Shown one piece after another: positions 1-11,688 of a stretch of 64,000 nt of DNA; the first letter of the stretch is position 1; every line of letters begins with the position of its first letter. A program made the position numbers and the translations under genes. The stretch is taken from positions 95,830,929-95,894,928 of the forward strand of contig CM066314.1 of the NCBI GenBank assembly GCA_033807775.1. Direction: 5' to 3'. Origin of the DNA: Saussurea involucrata (taxonomy: Eukaryota; Streptophyta; Magnoliopsida; Asterales; Asteraceae). The notes below the pieces were generated by a model. It made no database searches. It saw only the letters and a list, made by a program, of their open reading frames with translations, and had not been told where the DNA came from.

Positions 1-1203
1 GAAATCTTTTTTATAAAACACACATATACCACAAATATTTAAATACCAAGCAAGACTCGTGCATTGTGTTCATCTCTCCTCATTCCCATGGCCAAATTAG
101 CTGGTTGCGAGCCAACTAATCAATTTACACCACTGTACTAAATTCAGCCAACTTCACTGTCCCTCTGTACAACCAACTTCCACAGGTCCAAAAACCCGGC
201 CGACGTGCTCTCGTGTAGTGTAATACTCATATAAATACAATATACATCTCAATATATCATATTGTCATTTATAAACACTTAATCACACAATTTATCACAT
301 TGCCAAACCACACATATATGTATTCCCATTGAAAACATTTTAAGTAAAAACTCACCGGTTTGCTTAACCAAAATGCTTCCAAACCTTTCTCAAACGGCAC
401 AGCTTTCACCCCAAATCCAACGAATCTGAAACAAATAGACACAAGCATCTCCTTACCAAATGAACACTAAAGATATACTTAACAGGCTATGAGATAAATC
501 TACCTAATTCTCATCCTCAAAATAACCAAACATCTATAGTTCCCGGACAGCACAAAACAACCCGGACAACTCGACTTTCTGGATACATACCCAATCCGGA
601 CAACCTGAACTATTCGGACAGCATATACAATCCGGACAACAAGCATTCCGGATATCATCCGGTATCTTTAATCATCCGGAAACTTACAACAAAGGGGACT
701 TACCCGGATACCTGACTCGTCCGGACACCTTCAGAACATTTTCCGGACACTACCAACAAAAGTATCCGGACTAATTCAAATTATCCGGAAACCACTGACA
801 GTTCATCCTATTTTTACCCAGAATTCGACTGAATTATAACCAGTTATGTACATGATGTTTCTACTCCGATTGGAACCTTCTAATACCAATTACAAACATA
901 AAATACAAAGGAACTTACCTCAATTTCACTTTCAAATACTCCAAATTGAATCCTTAGCTTTCTTTTCTTCTTTTGCTTTCTTTTCTCCCCAAAACTCACA
1001 CACACACCTTAAATATGGATATTTTGCTGTTATGACATATCTGAATATCCTAAGGGATAATATCTATTCCTATTTACCATTTAGACCTTAAGCTATCCAT
1101 TAATGACCAAATCACCCCTAAACTTACCCTAAAGTCCAACTTTCAAGTTAACTTTATTTAACGGAAAGGGATTTTAACTAACGAACTTACCCAAGGTATT
1201 ACA
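1..1203 (-). repeat. 3' LTR of the gypsy element (truncated by window edge)
   Basis: Base 1 aligns with about 3236 in the other LTR, so roughly 290 bp of this LTR lie to the left of the window. The copy ends in ...ggtattaca at 1203. It lacks about 18 bp present in the other copy near 4367-4385 and carries scattered substitutions, so the insertion is not very recent. A block at 541-800 holds many CCGGA-type motifs. Confidence 0.9.
541..800. repeat. TCCGGA motif cluster in gypsy LTR
   Basis: About thirteen CCGGA-type words lie in 260 bp, and at least eight are the exact palindrome TCCGGA. Spacing is irregular. The same cluster occurs in the other LTR at about 3783-4030. It may be a regulatory or methylation-sensitive block of the LTR; the function is inferred only. 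Confidence 0.7.
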
Positions 1204-1216
1204 TTATCTCCCTTTT
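1204..1216 (-). other. Polypurine tract of gypsy element
   Basis: On the minus strand the sequence aaaagggagataa directly precedes the 3' LTR. This is the expected position and composition of a plus-strand primer. It confirms the minus orientation. Confidence 0.75.
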
Positions 1217-1329
1217 AAAAGAATTCCGTCCCGGAATTCTGTTAAGCGAAAAGGTATGAATACTTATCACTACTACTTCGAACTCAATCAAAACCATAGA
1301 AACTAACTGAATAGACACCCCATACCCAC

Positions 1330-2684
1330 TTATATCTCTAACACAGATAAGCAACAAAAGCACGTAAATACCAATAACCATTTTGCACCGAAGTCAGATA
1401 ACACCGTTGCACGTATAGAGTTTATTACAAATTTACCTGTAACTTCATCCGGAATTTCCTCCTCTTCTTGTGTTGTCATTTGGAAGACACGACATGTTGC
1501 TTTCGGTACCTCAGACCCTTGTACCTCTCCCAAACTAACACCCGTTGGTCTCACCATCATACTACCCTGCTGTGCTTTCCATTGTGGACAGTCCGACTGA
1601 ATATGATCAGGGGAATTGCAAACGAAACAGAATCGAGTTACCCGACAATCTCTCGCGATATGACCAGCCTTTCCACATTTGTAGCACGTTAGGGAATCAC
1701 CATAGCAGTTTCCTTGATGAATACGGTCACATGTTGAACATGGTCTTCTTTCAGCTGGTCGGAAAGGTGAATAACTATCAAACCTCGGGAATTCATACTC
1801 TTCCGAATCGTACGTCGTTTCTTCCAGTTTTCTTTTTCCAGTACTTTTATCACTAGCACTTCTCCCTTTATCTTGCTCCTAGGTTTCCGCTCCGCCTACT
1901 GCGGCAGAGAAAGTTTTTGGTCCTTTAGCAATAAAAAAACTTCTGACCTCTGCATTCAGTCCAAAGATAAACTTCTCAATCTTCATTGCCTCCGTGGCAA
2001 CATAATACTCCGCAAAACGAGATTTTTCCAGAAAACGAGCAGTGTAGTCCCGAACAGATAAAATTCCTTGCTGCAAGTTCATAAACTCTTCCTCCAATTG
2101 TTTGACTGCTGCATGAGGACAAAACTGTTTCTGGAAAGCTATAACGAATTCTTCCCAAGAGAAGGTAGTATATATGTCAGAACCTCCCGAAGAAACATGA
2201 GCTTCCCACCAGTATAGAGCATCGCCTTTCAACATTGCGGTTCCATAAAGTACCCTATCCTCTTCTGCGCACTTACTAGTCTTGAAGATAGCTTCTATTT
2301 CCTTCAGCCATCTCATAGCTTTCACTGGATCCCGGTCTCCTGAGTAGGTCGGAGGCTTACAACTGAGAAACATTTTATAATCACACTTTTTCATTACTGG
2401 TACAACCGTAGGAGTAATAGGCATTTCGTTTTCATGAGTAGGATCTGGTCTTTCTGTTTCAGTATCACGAGTTTGATTAAACATGGTTTGGACATTCGCT
2501 TGTAATCTTCCTATTTCGGCTGCCAAATCATCCCTTGTTACGAATTCAGCACCTCGCGGCTGAACTCTGCCGCCTGTTCTGCCCCTACCACTTTCTCCCA
2601 CTCTCCCCTTCCTCCGGCTGTTGGATTTGTTCTATTCGGATTTCCTCCTCCTTCCCGATTCGTTTGTATAGTACCACTTGCCAT
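1330..2684 (-). pseudogene. gag: gag-pro remnant of Ty3/gypsy element
   Basis: The capsid-like Gag region (2601-1882) has typical Ty3/gypsy features, such as the segments PPTYSGDRDP, YWWEAH and RDYTARFLEKSRFA. A single in-frame TAG at 1879-1881 interrupts it. The same frame then continues through a basic linker into zinc knuckles at about 1588-1740, including CYKCGKAGHIARDC and CFVCNSPDHIQSDC. It goes on into the protease start, where the expected D-S/T-G active site reads DFGA. Coding similarity stops near 1384, which is the likely breakpoint of the pol deletion. An upstream ATG at 2684 reads a Gly/Asn-rich leader in another frame, suggesting one more frameshift near 2605. The protein would form particles and bind RNA; this copy is dead. 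Confidence 0.85.
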
Positions 2685-2928
2685 TCTGTTGATTCAGACA
2701 AGGTTAATATACACATAAGCACATACCCCATATAAGAAGGTATTCCAGTTCAAACTTGTACCTATAAGATCACAATTACACTGGCCAGGTGTAATCTGAA
2801 ATTACCTTACATGATGTTCCTACTACCTTTTTATATTTAACATCCCAAGGTTCTAAAATTATTATGGACATCCTACTTCACATGCAGTTTAAGTCTAGGT
2901 ATAAATCCAAATACCTAAATCCCTTAAA

Positions 2929-2945
2929 CTAGGGCTCTGATACCA
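2929..2945 (-). other. Primer-binding site of gypsy element (initiator tRNA-Met type)
   Basis: On the minus strand TGGTATCAGAGCCCTAG lies two bases inside the 5' LTR. It matches the usual plant initiator-Met tRNA complement and fixes which LTR is 5'. Confidence 0.88.
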
Positions 2946-2947
2946 TT

Positions 2948-4464
2948 TGTAACGACCCGACATCCCATAGCATACATAATATACATCATTTAACATGTCA
3001 TACATAACGTCGTTACTTTCATAACAAAATACATAATAATTCACATTCGGTCCCAATGTCTCGAAACTATACAATACAAAAACGTAAACATAACCTAGTC
3101 TTCGTCAGCTATCAACCACCTCCTATGCTTTATTCTTCCCTTTGCTAACAAAATATCATTGACCTGGAATACATATTTTTGAAAGGAAAATGAGGGTTAG
3201 ACCAAACGGTCTAGTGAGATAATCCTTGTCAGTTTAGAAATCCTTTTTATAAAACACACATATACCACAAATATTTAAATACCAAGAAAGACTCGTGCAT
3301 TGTGTTCATCTCTCCTCATTCCCATGGCCAAATTAGCTGGTTGCGAGCCAACTAATCAATTTACACCACTGTACTAAATACAAGCAACATCACTGTCCCT
3401 CTGTACAACCAACTTCCACCGGTCCAAAAACCCGGCCGACGTGCTCTCGTGTAGTGTAATAATCATATAAATACATTATACATCACAATATATCATATTG
3501 TCATTTATAAACACTTAATCACACCATTTATCACATTGCCAAACCACACATATATGTATTCCAGTTGAAAACATTTTAAGTAAAAACTCACCGGTTTGCT
3601 TAACCAAAATGCTTCCAAACCTTTCTCAAACGGCACGGCTTTCACCCCAAATCCAACGAATCTGAAACAAATAGACACAAGCATCTCCTTACCAAATGAA
3701 CACAAAAGATATACTTAACAGGCTATGAACTCTGGATAAATCTACCTAATTCTCATCCTCAAAATAACCAAACAGCTATAGTTCCCGGACAGCACAAAAC
3801 AACCCGGACAACTCGACTTTCCGGATACATACCTAATCCGGACAACCTGAACTATCCGGACAACATATACAATCCGGACAACAAGAAATCCGGATACCAT
3901 CCGGTATCTTATATCATCCGGAAACTTACAACAAAAGGGACTTACCCGGATACCTGACTCGTCCGGACACCTTCAGAACATTTTCCGGACACTACCAACA
4001 AAAGTATCCGGACTCATTCAACTTATCCGGAAACCACTGACAGTTCATCCTATTTTTACCCAGAATTCGACTGAATTATAACCAGTTATGTACATGATGT
4101 TTCTACTCCGATAGGAACCTTCTAATACCAATTACAAACATAAAATACAAAGGAACTTACCTCAATTTCACTTCCAAATACTCCAAATTGAATCCTCAGC
4201 CTTCTTTTCTTCTTTTGCTTTCTTTTCTCCACAAAACTCACACACACACCTTAAATCTGGGATATTTTGCTGTTATGACATATCTGAATATCCTAAGGGA
4301 TAATATCTATTCCTATTTACCATTTAGACCTTAAGCTATCCATTAATGACCAAATCACCCCTAAACTTATAAATTAACCCAAACTTACCCTAAAGTCCAA
4401 CTTTAAAGTTAACTTTATTTAACGGAAAGGGATTTTAACTAACGAACTTACCCGGGGTATTACA
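2948..4464 (-). repeat. 5' LTR of the gypsy element (1,517 bp)
   Basis: This is a complete LTR, with tgtaacgacc at 2948 and ...ggtattaca at 4464 on the plus strand. Its TCCGGA cluster lies at about 3783-4030. It would carry promoter and polyadenylation signals; I did not find a convincing TATA box by eye. The PBS adjoins its left edge. Confidence 0.9.
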
Positions 4465-4702
4465 CTACCTTGACCTCTCCTATATATATGGGATTATGTT
4501 TCCACCCATAACAACACAACAATAACATACACTTAAGAATTGTATACTCATTCCATCATCTTAAGGAGAGGCTCGACTAGAAGATCAAGCATCCTAACGG
4601 CGTACTACTTATGGCGTCGTCATCTGTAAACTCAAGTAAGCCTCATGCTTAATCCATATATTGTGAATTACATGATTACGATCCACATGTTCTAGACTAA
4701 CA
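4465..4702 (+). repeat. 5' LTR remnant of Copia A
   Basis: The last ~90 bp (aagtaagcctcatgc... to ...gactaaca at 4702) match the end of the 3' LTR at 33122. The preceding ~150 bp, with a TATA-like tatatatatg at 4481, are missing from the 3' LTR, which seems internally deleted. The left part of this LTR is cut off where the gypsy LTR begins. Confidence 0.82.
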
Positions 4703-4704
4703 TG

Positions 4705-4716
4705 TGGTATCAAAGC
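4705..4716 (+). other. Primer-binding site of Copia A
   Basis: TGGTATCAAAGC lies two bases after the LTR end and is one base off the usual initiator-Met tRNA complement TGGTATCAGAGC. Confidence 0.8.
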
Positions 4717-5837
4717 ATGGTTAAATAATCATGTCTTCATAATAGGAATGTTTCTTATTTTATCACCACACATAATTTTGTGAAACTAATGGGCATATAT
4801 CATTATCTCAAGAATGTGCATTTAACCGAAACCATGATATATTGTTTCACATGAAGTTACTGTTTTATATTTTTATTATTACCCTTACGTTTACAATGTT
4901 AAGATGTTTTTACTTAGTTTATACTTTATCTTATTTATTGTTACTTTGATTTTAATAAATTAATTCTTTTCTTATTATAAGGAAAACCAAGTAATTGATG
5001 TATAATTTTCAATGCTGTAGTGTTTATTTTTTTATTCGAGAATTGAATTTTTATGGCCTAAATCGTTAGCTTCACTTGGTTTTATGATATTAATTGGTTT
5101 TATTGTGATGTAAGCATTGTGAAATATATCAGTGTAAGAATGTACTTCACTTGGTTTTAGTAAAATATAAAATGGTTATTTTTCTATGTTTTTTTTCTCT
5201 TACTGTTCAATAAAGTTTAGGCATAATACAAATGTTTTTTAGTATGCATGTCGTTTTGTCGTATTCTGTCACTTATTAGGAAATTACATTATACGATATT
5301 GCTTGAACATAATTCCGTTGTTCAAAGAAAGAACTGTTTGTTTTCTTTCATATTAAGTTTTAATAGGGCATTACGCATCAAACATGTTTTTTTATTATTC
5401 TTTTAACATGTTTATGACTACTAAATTATTGAGATTAGTTGTCGGCCCAACGGAAGACTACTAGTCAAAATAATTGAGTAAAGGAGCGGTCATATTAAGT
5501 TACGTTAGGTATTTAAGGATGTGAGATAGCCCAACGGTGACTCATAATCTCGAGATATCATACGGTATTTAGAAAATAAATATAATTAGTTTACTTATAT
5601 TTCTGCCCAAAGGTGATGTATTTGTAAACTAATTTTAAATTACTTAATTAAGAAGTTATAAGTGTGTTATTGATGGAACCAACGGGAAGTTAACAATTAC
5701 ACACAACTTCTTTAATAAATCTAACTTTGTGTTGGGGTTAGATTTATTATTCAACTTTAGCTCTATGGTTGGTAATTTTTATTATTATTATGTCACTAAC
5801 ATAGTCTTATTTTATAACTTATTTTTCCTTTTGTACC
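4717..5837 (+). other. Untranslated leader of Copia A
   Basis: AT-rich non-coding DNA of 1.1 kb lies between PBS and gag. Between about 5440 and 5690 a short motif of the form (c)ccaacgg or cccaaagg followed by a purine-rich stretch recurs four times. It may be a packaging or translation-control region, as expected for a retroelement leader; this is inference. Confidence 0.6.
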
Positions 5838-6410
5838 ATGGAAATTATTATAGTCTTTAATGAGCATAATAATCCTTGTATTTCAGCTTTGACACCCACT
5901 ACAATTGCAAATTGTATTTCTGGCATAGAACATTTGAACGGTACTAACTTTACAATGTGGAAAGATCAAATTAAGATTTCTCTCGACATAACTGATTTGG
6001 ACTATGCATTAAGATTTGATCCACCTGAACCTCTTACAGCCGATAACACGGCTGATCAAAAGAGGACTTATGAGATTTGGGAGAGATCGAACCGCATGTC
6101 CTTAATGATAATGAAAAATTCTATATCAACAGCTATTCGAGGAGCCATTCCTGACTCCGAGAATGCTAGAGAATTCTTAACTTCGGTCGAGGAGCAATTT
6201 AAGGGCTCGTCTAAGGCTCATGCGAGTACCCTTATTCTTAAGATGCTTACCATGAAGTATGATGGGGTTAGTGGAGTTCGTGAGCACATCATGATGATGA
6301 ATGATATGGCCTCAAAACTAAAGGGTATGGACATGGAAATATCTGAAGGTTTTCTCGTTCATTTCATTATGACATCTCTCCCTACACAGTTTGGTCCTTT
6401 TAATATCAAC
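5838..6410 (+). pseudogene. gag: Copia A gag, N-terminal part
   Basis: This encodes about 190 residues of Copia-type Gag (UBN2/DUF4219-like): the entry motif LNGTNFTMWKDQI, a long helical middle, then ...PTQFGPFNIN. The frame is open from 5838 until element H interrupts it at 6410/6411. It resumes at 18107 with YNTQKEKW, exactly as expected for an uninterrupted protein. The TSD tcaac is at 6406-6410 and 18102-18106. An ATG further downstream could also be the true start. Confidence 0.88.
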
Positions 6411-7420
6411 TTTTAGTCCCAGATGGCTATAACAAGTATTGTAGAAGGGGGGGGGGTTGAATACAATACTCAAAATTTTCACAATTTTAATTATATTATT
6501 GAAAAGCTTCAACAAGAATTACACATAGAAAACTAAAGACTGTTGCGGAAAAGAACATATAAACTATTCTAACAATCTTTCACAAAGTAAACTAAACAAA
6601 ACAACTAAGAACATTTAGAACAAAGTTATGAAGTTTTTAAGCAATATGGAGATTTCTTGCACTGAGAGAGATTTCCAAAAAGCGTAGTTTGCATGGGAAC
6701 ATCTTCATCCTTTTATAGTGTGAATAAGTGTACTAAGCATTAAATGCTTGGGACACTTGTCACTTTGTCATTGGAAGGACATGTTTGACCCTCAAAAGTT
6801 GATGTGTCATTTCCTACAATACTAGAAAGGTTTGATGGAGACAATAACTAAGAATGGTAAAAAGGAGAACTGAACATTTTTCTTCCATACCCAGTCATTC
6901 CTTCTTTGATGAGAAAACCTTTTAGCATGGCCAAAAGGTAGGATCCTCCTATTTGAAGATCCCACCGACATGTCATGAACATGGTAAGTGAGAGTCTTCT
7001 TAGGAGTGAAGTTATGAGATGATCCTCCAACTTTGAGGATCCCACCGATGTATATTATGACACTTGTGACTCCACTTGAAGAAAAGCATCCATCAAGACT
7101 TCTTGAGATCCCACCTATTTGAGAGCCTTCATAGGTGGGATATTGTTGGCCGACACAGAGAGAGGTCGGTGGAGAGGTGTCCACAGATGTGTGGGAACAC
7201 CATCGGTGGACAATGACTTGTAGTTGTTGATGTGGGATCTCTCACTTCCACAATGAGAGGATCTTCAATCTTGACTTTGGTTGATCTTTGACTTCACCAA
7301 ACATTTGCTATCTTGTACAATCCATTACAAAGAACCATCCAAAATTTCTCTAAGTATAAAATGTTTTTCAAAGTATAAAAGGAGATCATGATGTCATCTT
7401 CAAATCTTGATGACCCAACA
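6411..7420 (-). repeat. 3' LTR of element H
   Basis: It matches 17091-18101 with scattered differences. Its terminal TG is mutated to TT (ttttagtccc against tgttagttcc). It contains a G run at about 6450, a minus-strand TATAAAA at 6711-6717 and repeated ...cccaccga(c/t)atg... words near 6960-7060. It ends in ...gacccaaca. Confidence 0.92.
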
Positions 7421-8623
7421 ATCTCCCCGGGTTCTTTTTCACACAGTCCATTTTTTTTTCTTTTGTGTGTGTATGTATGTATATATGATATTTACATGTA
7501 CAATGAAATAAAAAGGTATAGTTGTACAAACAAATGAAAGAAAAAGGAAAGAAGTATAGACAATATGAACAAAACAAATATTACTTGCATCTTTGGAGGG
7601 GCGAGTTGACACTTGTGTCTGGCTTGAGGATTCTTCATTTTGATCAGCAGCCTGTTGATGTGTTGGAGAACTTTATCTTTCAGGCACTTTTGCTTTTCTG
7701 TAATGATGACAATTTTTGAGGGAGGTTTGAGGTTAGGTGAATCAGGCTCAGGATGCTTCTGCCCATCTCTTGCATATTCTTTCTTTCTCTTGGCATCTTC
7801 TTCTCTTCCTGTTCAGCATCATCATCCTTTGTCTTTGTTTTGCCCCCCCCTCAATTAGATCAGCCGATCTTTGTGTTTCTCCCCCTCAGTTAGATCCGCC
7901 CGGACTGATGTGCTCCACCTTGACCGGTCCGCCGATTTCCTCATTTTTTCGAGTTGGACGTTGGAAACGAGTACTGAGGGTTGATGTTGCTCCCCCTCAG
8001 ATTAATTCTCCCCCTCAGCAGCCGACGTAGAAAAACACTAAGAAATGTTGAAAAATCGGCCATAACACAAGACCACATTTTTTGAAAAAGAGAGGTGTGA
8101 AGAAATTTATGGGGAAGAGAGATGGAAGGGAGAGGAAAGGAATTCTTCTAAATACAAAAGACCTTAAAGAAATGGGAGAGTTGAGTTGGGAATCAGCCGC
8201 AAATCAAAGAAATGGGGTAGGTGTTGATGTCGGCAGCAAGTTCGGTGGGGTGGGGGGTTTGGCAAAAAATGAAAAATTGTGAGGTTGTGTTTCGGCAGAA
8301 AAGTAAGAAATATATAGGGGGAAGGAATGTCGGCCGAAAAAAATGGGAGGGGGGTAATATTTTCTAAAGAATCGGCAACAAACAAAAAGTTGGGGGTGAG
8401 GTCGGTTGCAAAAAAAATTAAAAGAAGGGGGTATGCACTTTTCGGCAGTGGGGAAAAAGAAGGGAAGGGTGTAAAAAAAATCTTACAAAAAAAATATTTT
8501 AAGTTGGCCGAAATGTTAAAGGAAGCAAAGGGAGGGGAGGCGGCAAAAAAAAATTCGGCAGGGTGTTTGGCCGAAATGGGATCTTGGCAAAAAATTAAAA
8601 AAATTAAAGGAGAATGGGTTTGG

Positions 8624-8670
8624 TTATAATATATAATAATATTATATTATATATATATATATATATATTA
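8624..8670. repeat. AT microsatellite
   Basis: A run of (TA)n with interspersed taat units inside element H's non-coding region. It needs no functional explanation. Confidence 0.85.
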
Positions 8671-8751
8671 ATTTTTTTTTGTTTTAAAACCACCGATGAA
8701 AGCCATAATATTTGACTTTTTGACTTTTTTTTTCAATGACCTCACCGATGC

Positions 8752-8756
<5 letters not shown>

Positions 8757-8785
<29 letters not shown>

Positions 8786-8786
8786 A
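8757..8786. repeat. TG microsatellite
   Basis: About thirteen TG dinucleotides follow a short (AT)n stretch in element H's non-coding region. Confidence 0.9.
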
Positions 8787-9746
8787 TTTTTTTTGTTGTT
8801 GCACTCACCGATGGAAGCCACCGATTTGACTTTTGATTTTTTTTAAGAACTCACCAAAAATTAAAAACTCGCCGATGATTTTCGGTAGAATTTCGGTGGT
8901 TTTTTTTAAATCCAACGAAATTTGACAAGAGTTGGTCAATCGGTAGGATTCTTGGAGAGTTTGGATGAAATCTTCTAACGTATCTTCAGGAGAGTCTGGA
9001 AGAAATCTTCTAAGGCATTTTGGAGAAAACCTTCAAAGTGAAAAAAAGTTTGGAATTCCATCTTCCAATCTTGATGACCCAAGAATGATTGAAATTTGGT
9101 GAAGTTGGAGAATCACCATTATGAGAGAAAATCTTGAGAAAAAGTCACATAGGAAGCTGGTTCTGGTGAGAGGAAGGGTTTTGGTGAGATAGAGTGTCTC
9201 ACCGATGGAGGTTTATAAGACAAGGGTGTAGGGGAGATTTTGGTGGGGGTCTTCACCGATTGGATCGGTGGGATTCTCACCGATGATCAAATTTTTTATT
9301 TATTTTATTTGAGACCAGTAGGTGGAGAATCATGCTTATCAGAAATGTTTTGAGATGGAGGAGCATACGTGAAGAAATCTGATGAAGTTGGTTGATAGAT
9401 GTTGTAAGAGAGGGAAGGGAGAGTTGGGTGGTAAGATGGATGGTAAGATGATAAAGAAATGAGGTTGGGGTAATATATGAGGTGGATGAGAAAATGTAAG
9501 GTGAGAGGTATGGTGGGAAATGGGGTGTAGGTGATATGGAGAGTGATGGGAGATGTAAGATGTCGGTAGAGAAGAGGTTGACATTAGTGAGTGTGCCAAT
9601 GGGATGGATTTTCAATACCAGGAGATCTAAGAGTTCACCATTTTGACACTTCAGATTGCATGATGATCTTGATGATTTCTTCAATTTTCTCACTTTTATA
9701 TTTGTCCACATAGATCCATCAGCTCAAATTTGCAATCACAAAGAAT

Positions 9747-10380
9747 TTATTTCATAGGTACCAATTTGGTGGTGGGTCCTTTTAGGTTAGAAGAAAAAGT
9801 GTTGGTGTCACTTAGATCAAATCTTTCTTTCTGACATTCATTGGCAAAATGAGAAGTATCACCACAGATATAGCATTTTCTATGAGGAAAAATCATTTTA
9901 GAAATTTGACATTTTTCCTTACTTTTGCTCATTTTGGTTATCTTCAAAGACTTTGATTTAAAGATCTGAGGTGCAGGTCCTAAGATTCTTTTTTCAGAAG
10001 ATGGCAAAACATAAATCTTTTCCTTTGAATTGGACATTTTGAGACACACAGATCGGGGAAGAAAATCGGTAGGAGAAGTCACATAGGTATTTTTAGAAAA
10101 ATTTGAGGATTTTTTTTAAGAAAGAATCGGCACCCAGAGACTTTCCTTTTTCAGAGTTAGAAAATATTTTGTTTGAGTTGAAAGAGGAGGAGAAGCACTT
10201 AGCTGATACAAAAGGAGTTGAGGAGATGTGGCATTCTGGATCATCCATGTCAGTTATCTTGGCCATGAAACAGACATTTGAGGTGTCATTCGCTTTCAAA
10301 TGTGGGTTCATCTGCCAAATCATGAGTTTTAGCAGGCAGACCCTTTTTTCTTCTGACAAGTTTTTCATTTCTTTCCTTTT
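9747..10380 (-). pseudogene. gag: Element H gag, C-terminal part
   Basis: This continues the Gag frame after element I (TSD ctttt at 10376-10380 and 15751-15755). It runs through NLSEEKRVCLLK and a Lys/Ser-rich stretch. A second zinc knuckle, CYICGDTSHFANEC, lies at 9834-9875, and the end GPTTKLVPMK matches the ...GP..WVPK tail common in Copia Gag. A frame change occurs near 10085-10095. The presence of two zinc knuckles separated by more than 200 residues is unusual. No protease follows. Confidence 0.8.
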
Positions 10381-10636
10381 TGTTAGAGCATTGTTGTATT
10401 CAAGATTTACTGTAAAGTCAATGTACTGTATTAGTTGTGATTGCCTTTATACCTTGTATGTCATGGGTATAAATAGGCTTGTCTAGTTCATTTGTTGAAA
10501 AACACTTTAGAAAGCTTTTGTAATCTTTTAGAAACCTTTTGTAATCCTTTGAGCTCAATACATGGATGACATATTTGCTCTCTAAATTCTCTCTCACTAC
10601 ATTCATATCTTATTGCTAGAGATTTGGGATTTCACA
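10381..10636 (+). repeat. 5' LTR of element I (256 bp)
   Basis: Ends are tgttag...ttcaca. A TATA box (tataaata) at 10468-10475 gives a likely promoter. I saw no difference from 15495-15750 over the whole length. Confidence 0.95.
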
Positions 10637-10638
10637 AT

Positions 10639-10650
10639 TGGTATCAGAGC
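10639..10650 (+). other. Primer-binding site of element I
   Basis: TGGTATCAGAGC two bases after the LTR, the usual complement of plant initiator-Met tRNA. Confidence 0.92.
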
Positions 10651-11688
10651 TAAACAGAAGATTCAAGCAGATCGAAGACCAAATTGAAGATTTTTTACAC
10701 TAAAGCTGAAGAATTCGGATTGGGTGTTCATCACTATTCATCACTGTTCATCAAGAATTCTGACCCTTCTTCATTTACTATTCATCCAGATTTCATTTTT
10801 TTCATTTTTTGATCTTTTGGATTGATTCTTGACATCATTGCACTCGGATTTGATTCCTAAACATCTTTAATACTTGGATCAACACCAAAATCTGCACAGA
10901 ATTTGCAGATCTGATCATTTTATATCATTTTTGTTCGAAAACTTTTTCTACTATTTTTGGATCAAAATTCGATTAAATTGATCGAATTAGGATTTGTGAT
11001 TAACTAAGAAAGTGTGTGGAATCAAATTTCGAACAAATCTGTGAAAATTTCATAACAATTGATCAAGAATTGAAAACGTTATGGCTGATTTAGTGATTTT
11101 CGTGTTCGAAGTGCAGAATTCGGATCATTCTTGGTGAATTCGGATCATTCTTGGTGAATTCGGATCATTCAAAGAAGAATTCGGAGTGTTCTTGGAAATA
11201 CAAGTGTAGAATTCGACTCAAGAAGGATTCGAATTGATTGAATTCGAACCCAGCTAGATTCGAATTGAGGAGAATTCGAACCGTGTTAGATTCGAATTGA
11301 GGAGAATTCGAACTGTGTTAGATTCGAATTGAGTTGATTAAATTTTCCAAGTGTTGAATTCGAACCCTTAAGCATCCGAATTCATAGAATTCGAACCCTT
11401 AAGCATCCGAATTCATAGAATTCGAACCCTTAAGCATCCGAATTCATTGAATTCGAACCCTTAAGCATCCGAATTCATTGAATTCGAACCCTTAAGCATC
11501 CGAATTCATTGAATTCGAACCAAGTTAAGTCCGAATTGAGTGAATGCGAACCCTTCTTCATCCGAATTCGTTGAATTCGAACCCTTACTCATCCGAATTC
11601 TTGGGAATTTAAAAAAAAAAAAAAAAAAATTTATCCCTTACTCATCCGAATTTTTGAGAAAATTTTTTATCCCGAAATTTTTTCTATA
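10651..11688 (+). other. Leader of element I with GAATTCGAA-type repeats
   Basis: Non-coding. From about 11100 the word gaattcg(g/a)a recurs many times. A nearly perfect ~31-bp unit (gaattcgaaccc + ttaagcatccgaattcat) is tandemly repeated about five times at 11350-11500, and degenerate units continue to 11650. A poly-A run is at about 11610-11630. Confidence 0.8.
11350..11610 (+). repeat. 31-bp tandem repeat in leader of element I
   Basis: Units start with ttgaattcgaaccc and end with catccgaattca. They contain the palindromes GAATTC and TTCGAA. The first units are almost identical and the later ones degenerate. They lie just upstream of gag. Confidence 0.85.

Larger units (their letters stand above)
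1..4464 (-). mobile_element. Ty3/gypsy LTR element, gag-only deletion derivative (left end outside window)
   Basis: Two direct LTR copies (1-1203 and 2948-4464) flank only 1.74 kb of internal DNA. Read on the minus strand the order is 5' LTR (2948-4464), PBS (2929-2945), gag with zinc knuckles, start of the aspartic protease, then PPT (1204-1216) and 3' LTR. RT, RNase H and integrase are absent, so an internal deletion has removed almost all of pol. The LTRs have TG...CA ends. The right LTR abuts sequence that matches the end of Copia A's 5' LTR, so the element probably inserted there. The left TSD lies outside the window; the right candidate is ctacc at 4465-4469. Confidence 0.88.
7421..9746 (-). 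other. Non-coding 3' region of element H
   Basis: The block starts with the minus-strand PPT gaacccggggagat next to the LTR. It is low-complexity and purine-rich on the plus strand. Words such as cggc, accgatgg and cggcag recur between 8000 and 9300, together with microsatellites at 8624-8670 and 8757-8786. Small ORFs here have biased composition and no recognisable domain, so I do not call them genes. Confidence 0.7.

Noticed and set aside
1468..1856. Plus-strand ORFs near the gypsy zinc knuckles
   Set aside because: The minus strand carries clear Cys-His knuckles in one frame; the plus-strand ORFs are shadows.
4705..4716. tRNA genes at the TGGTATCA... sites
   Set aside because: These 12-17-bp matches lie directly inside LTRs and are primer-binding sites; no tRNA cloverleaf surrounds them.
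8082..8629. Lys/Gly-rich ORFs in the H tail
   Set aside because: Low-complexity purine-rich DNA within the 3' non-coding part of element H; no homology or conserved start.
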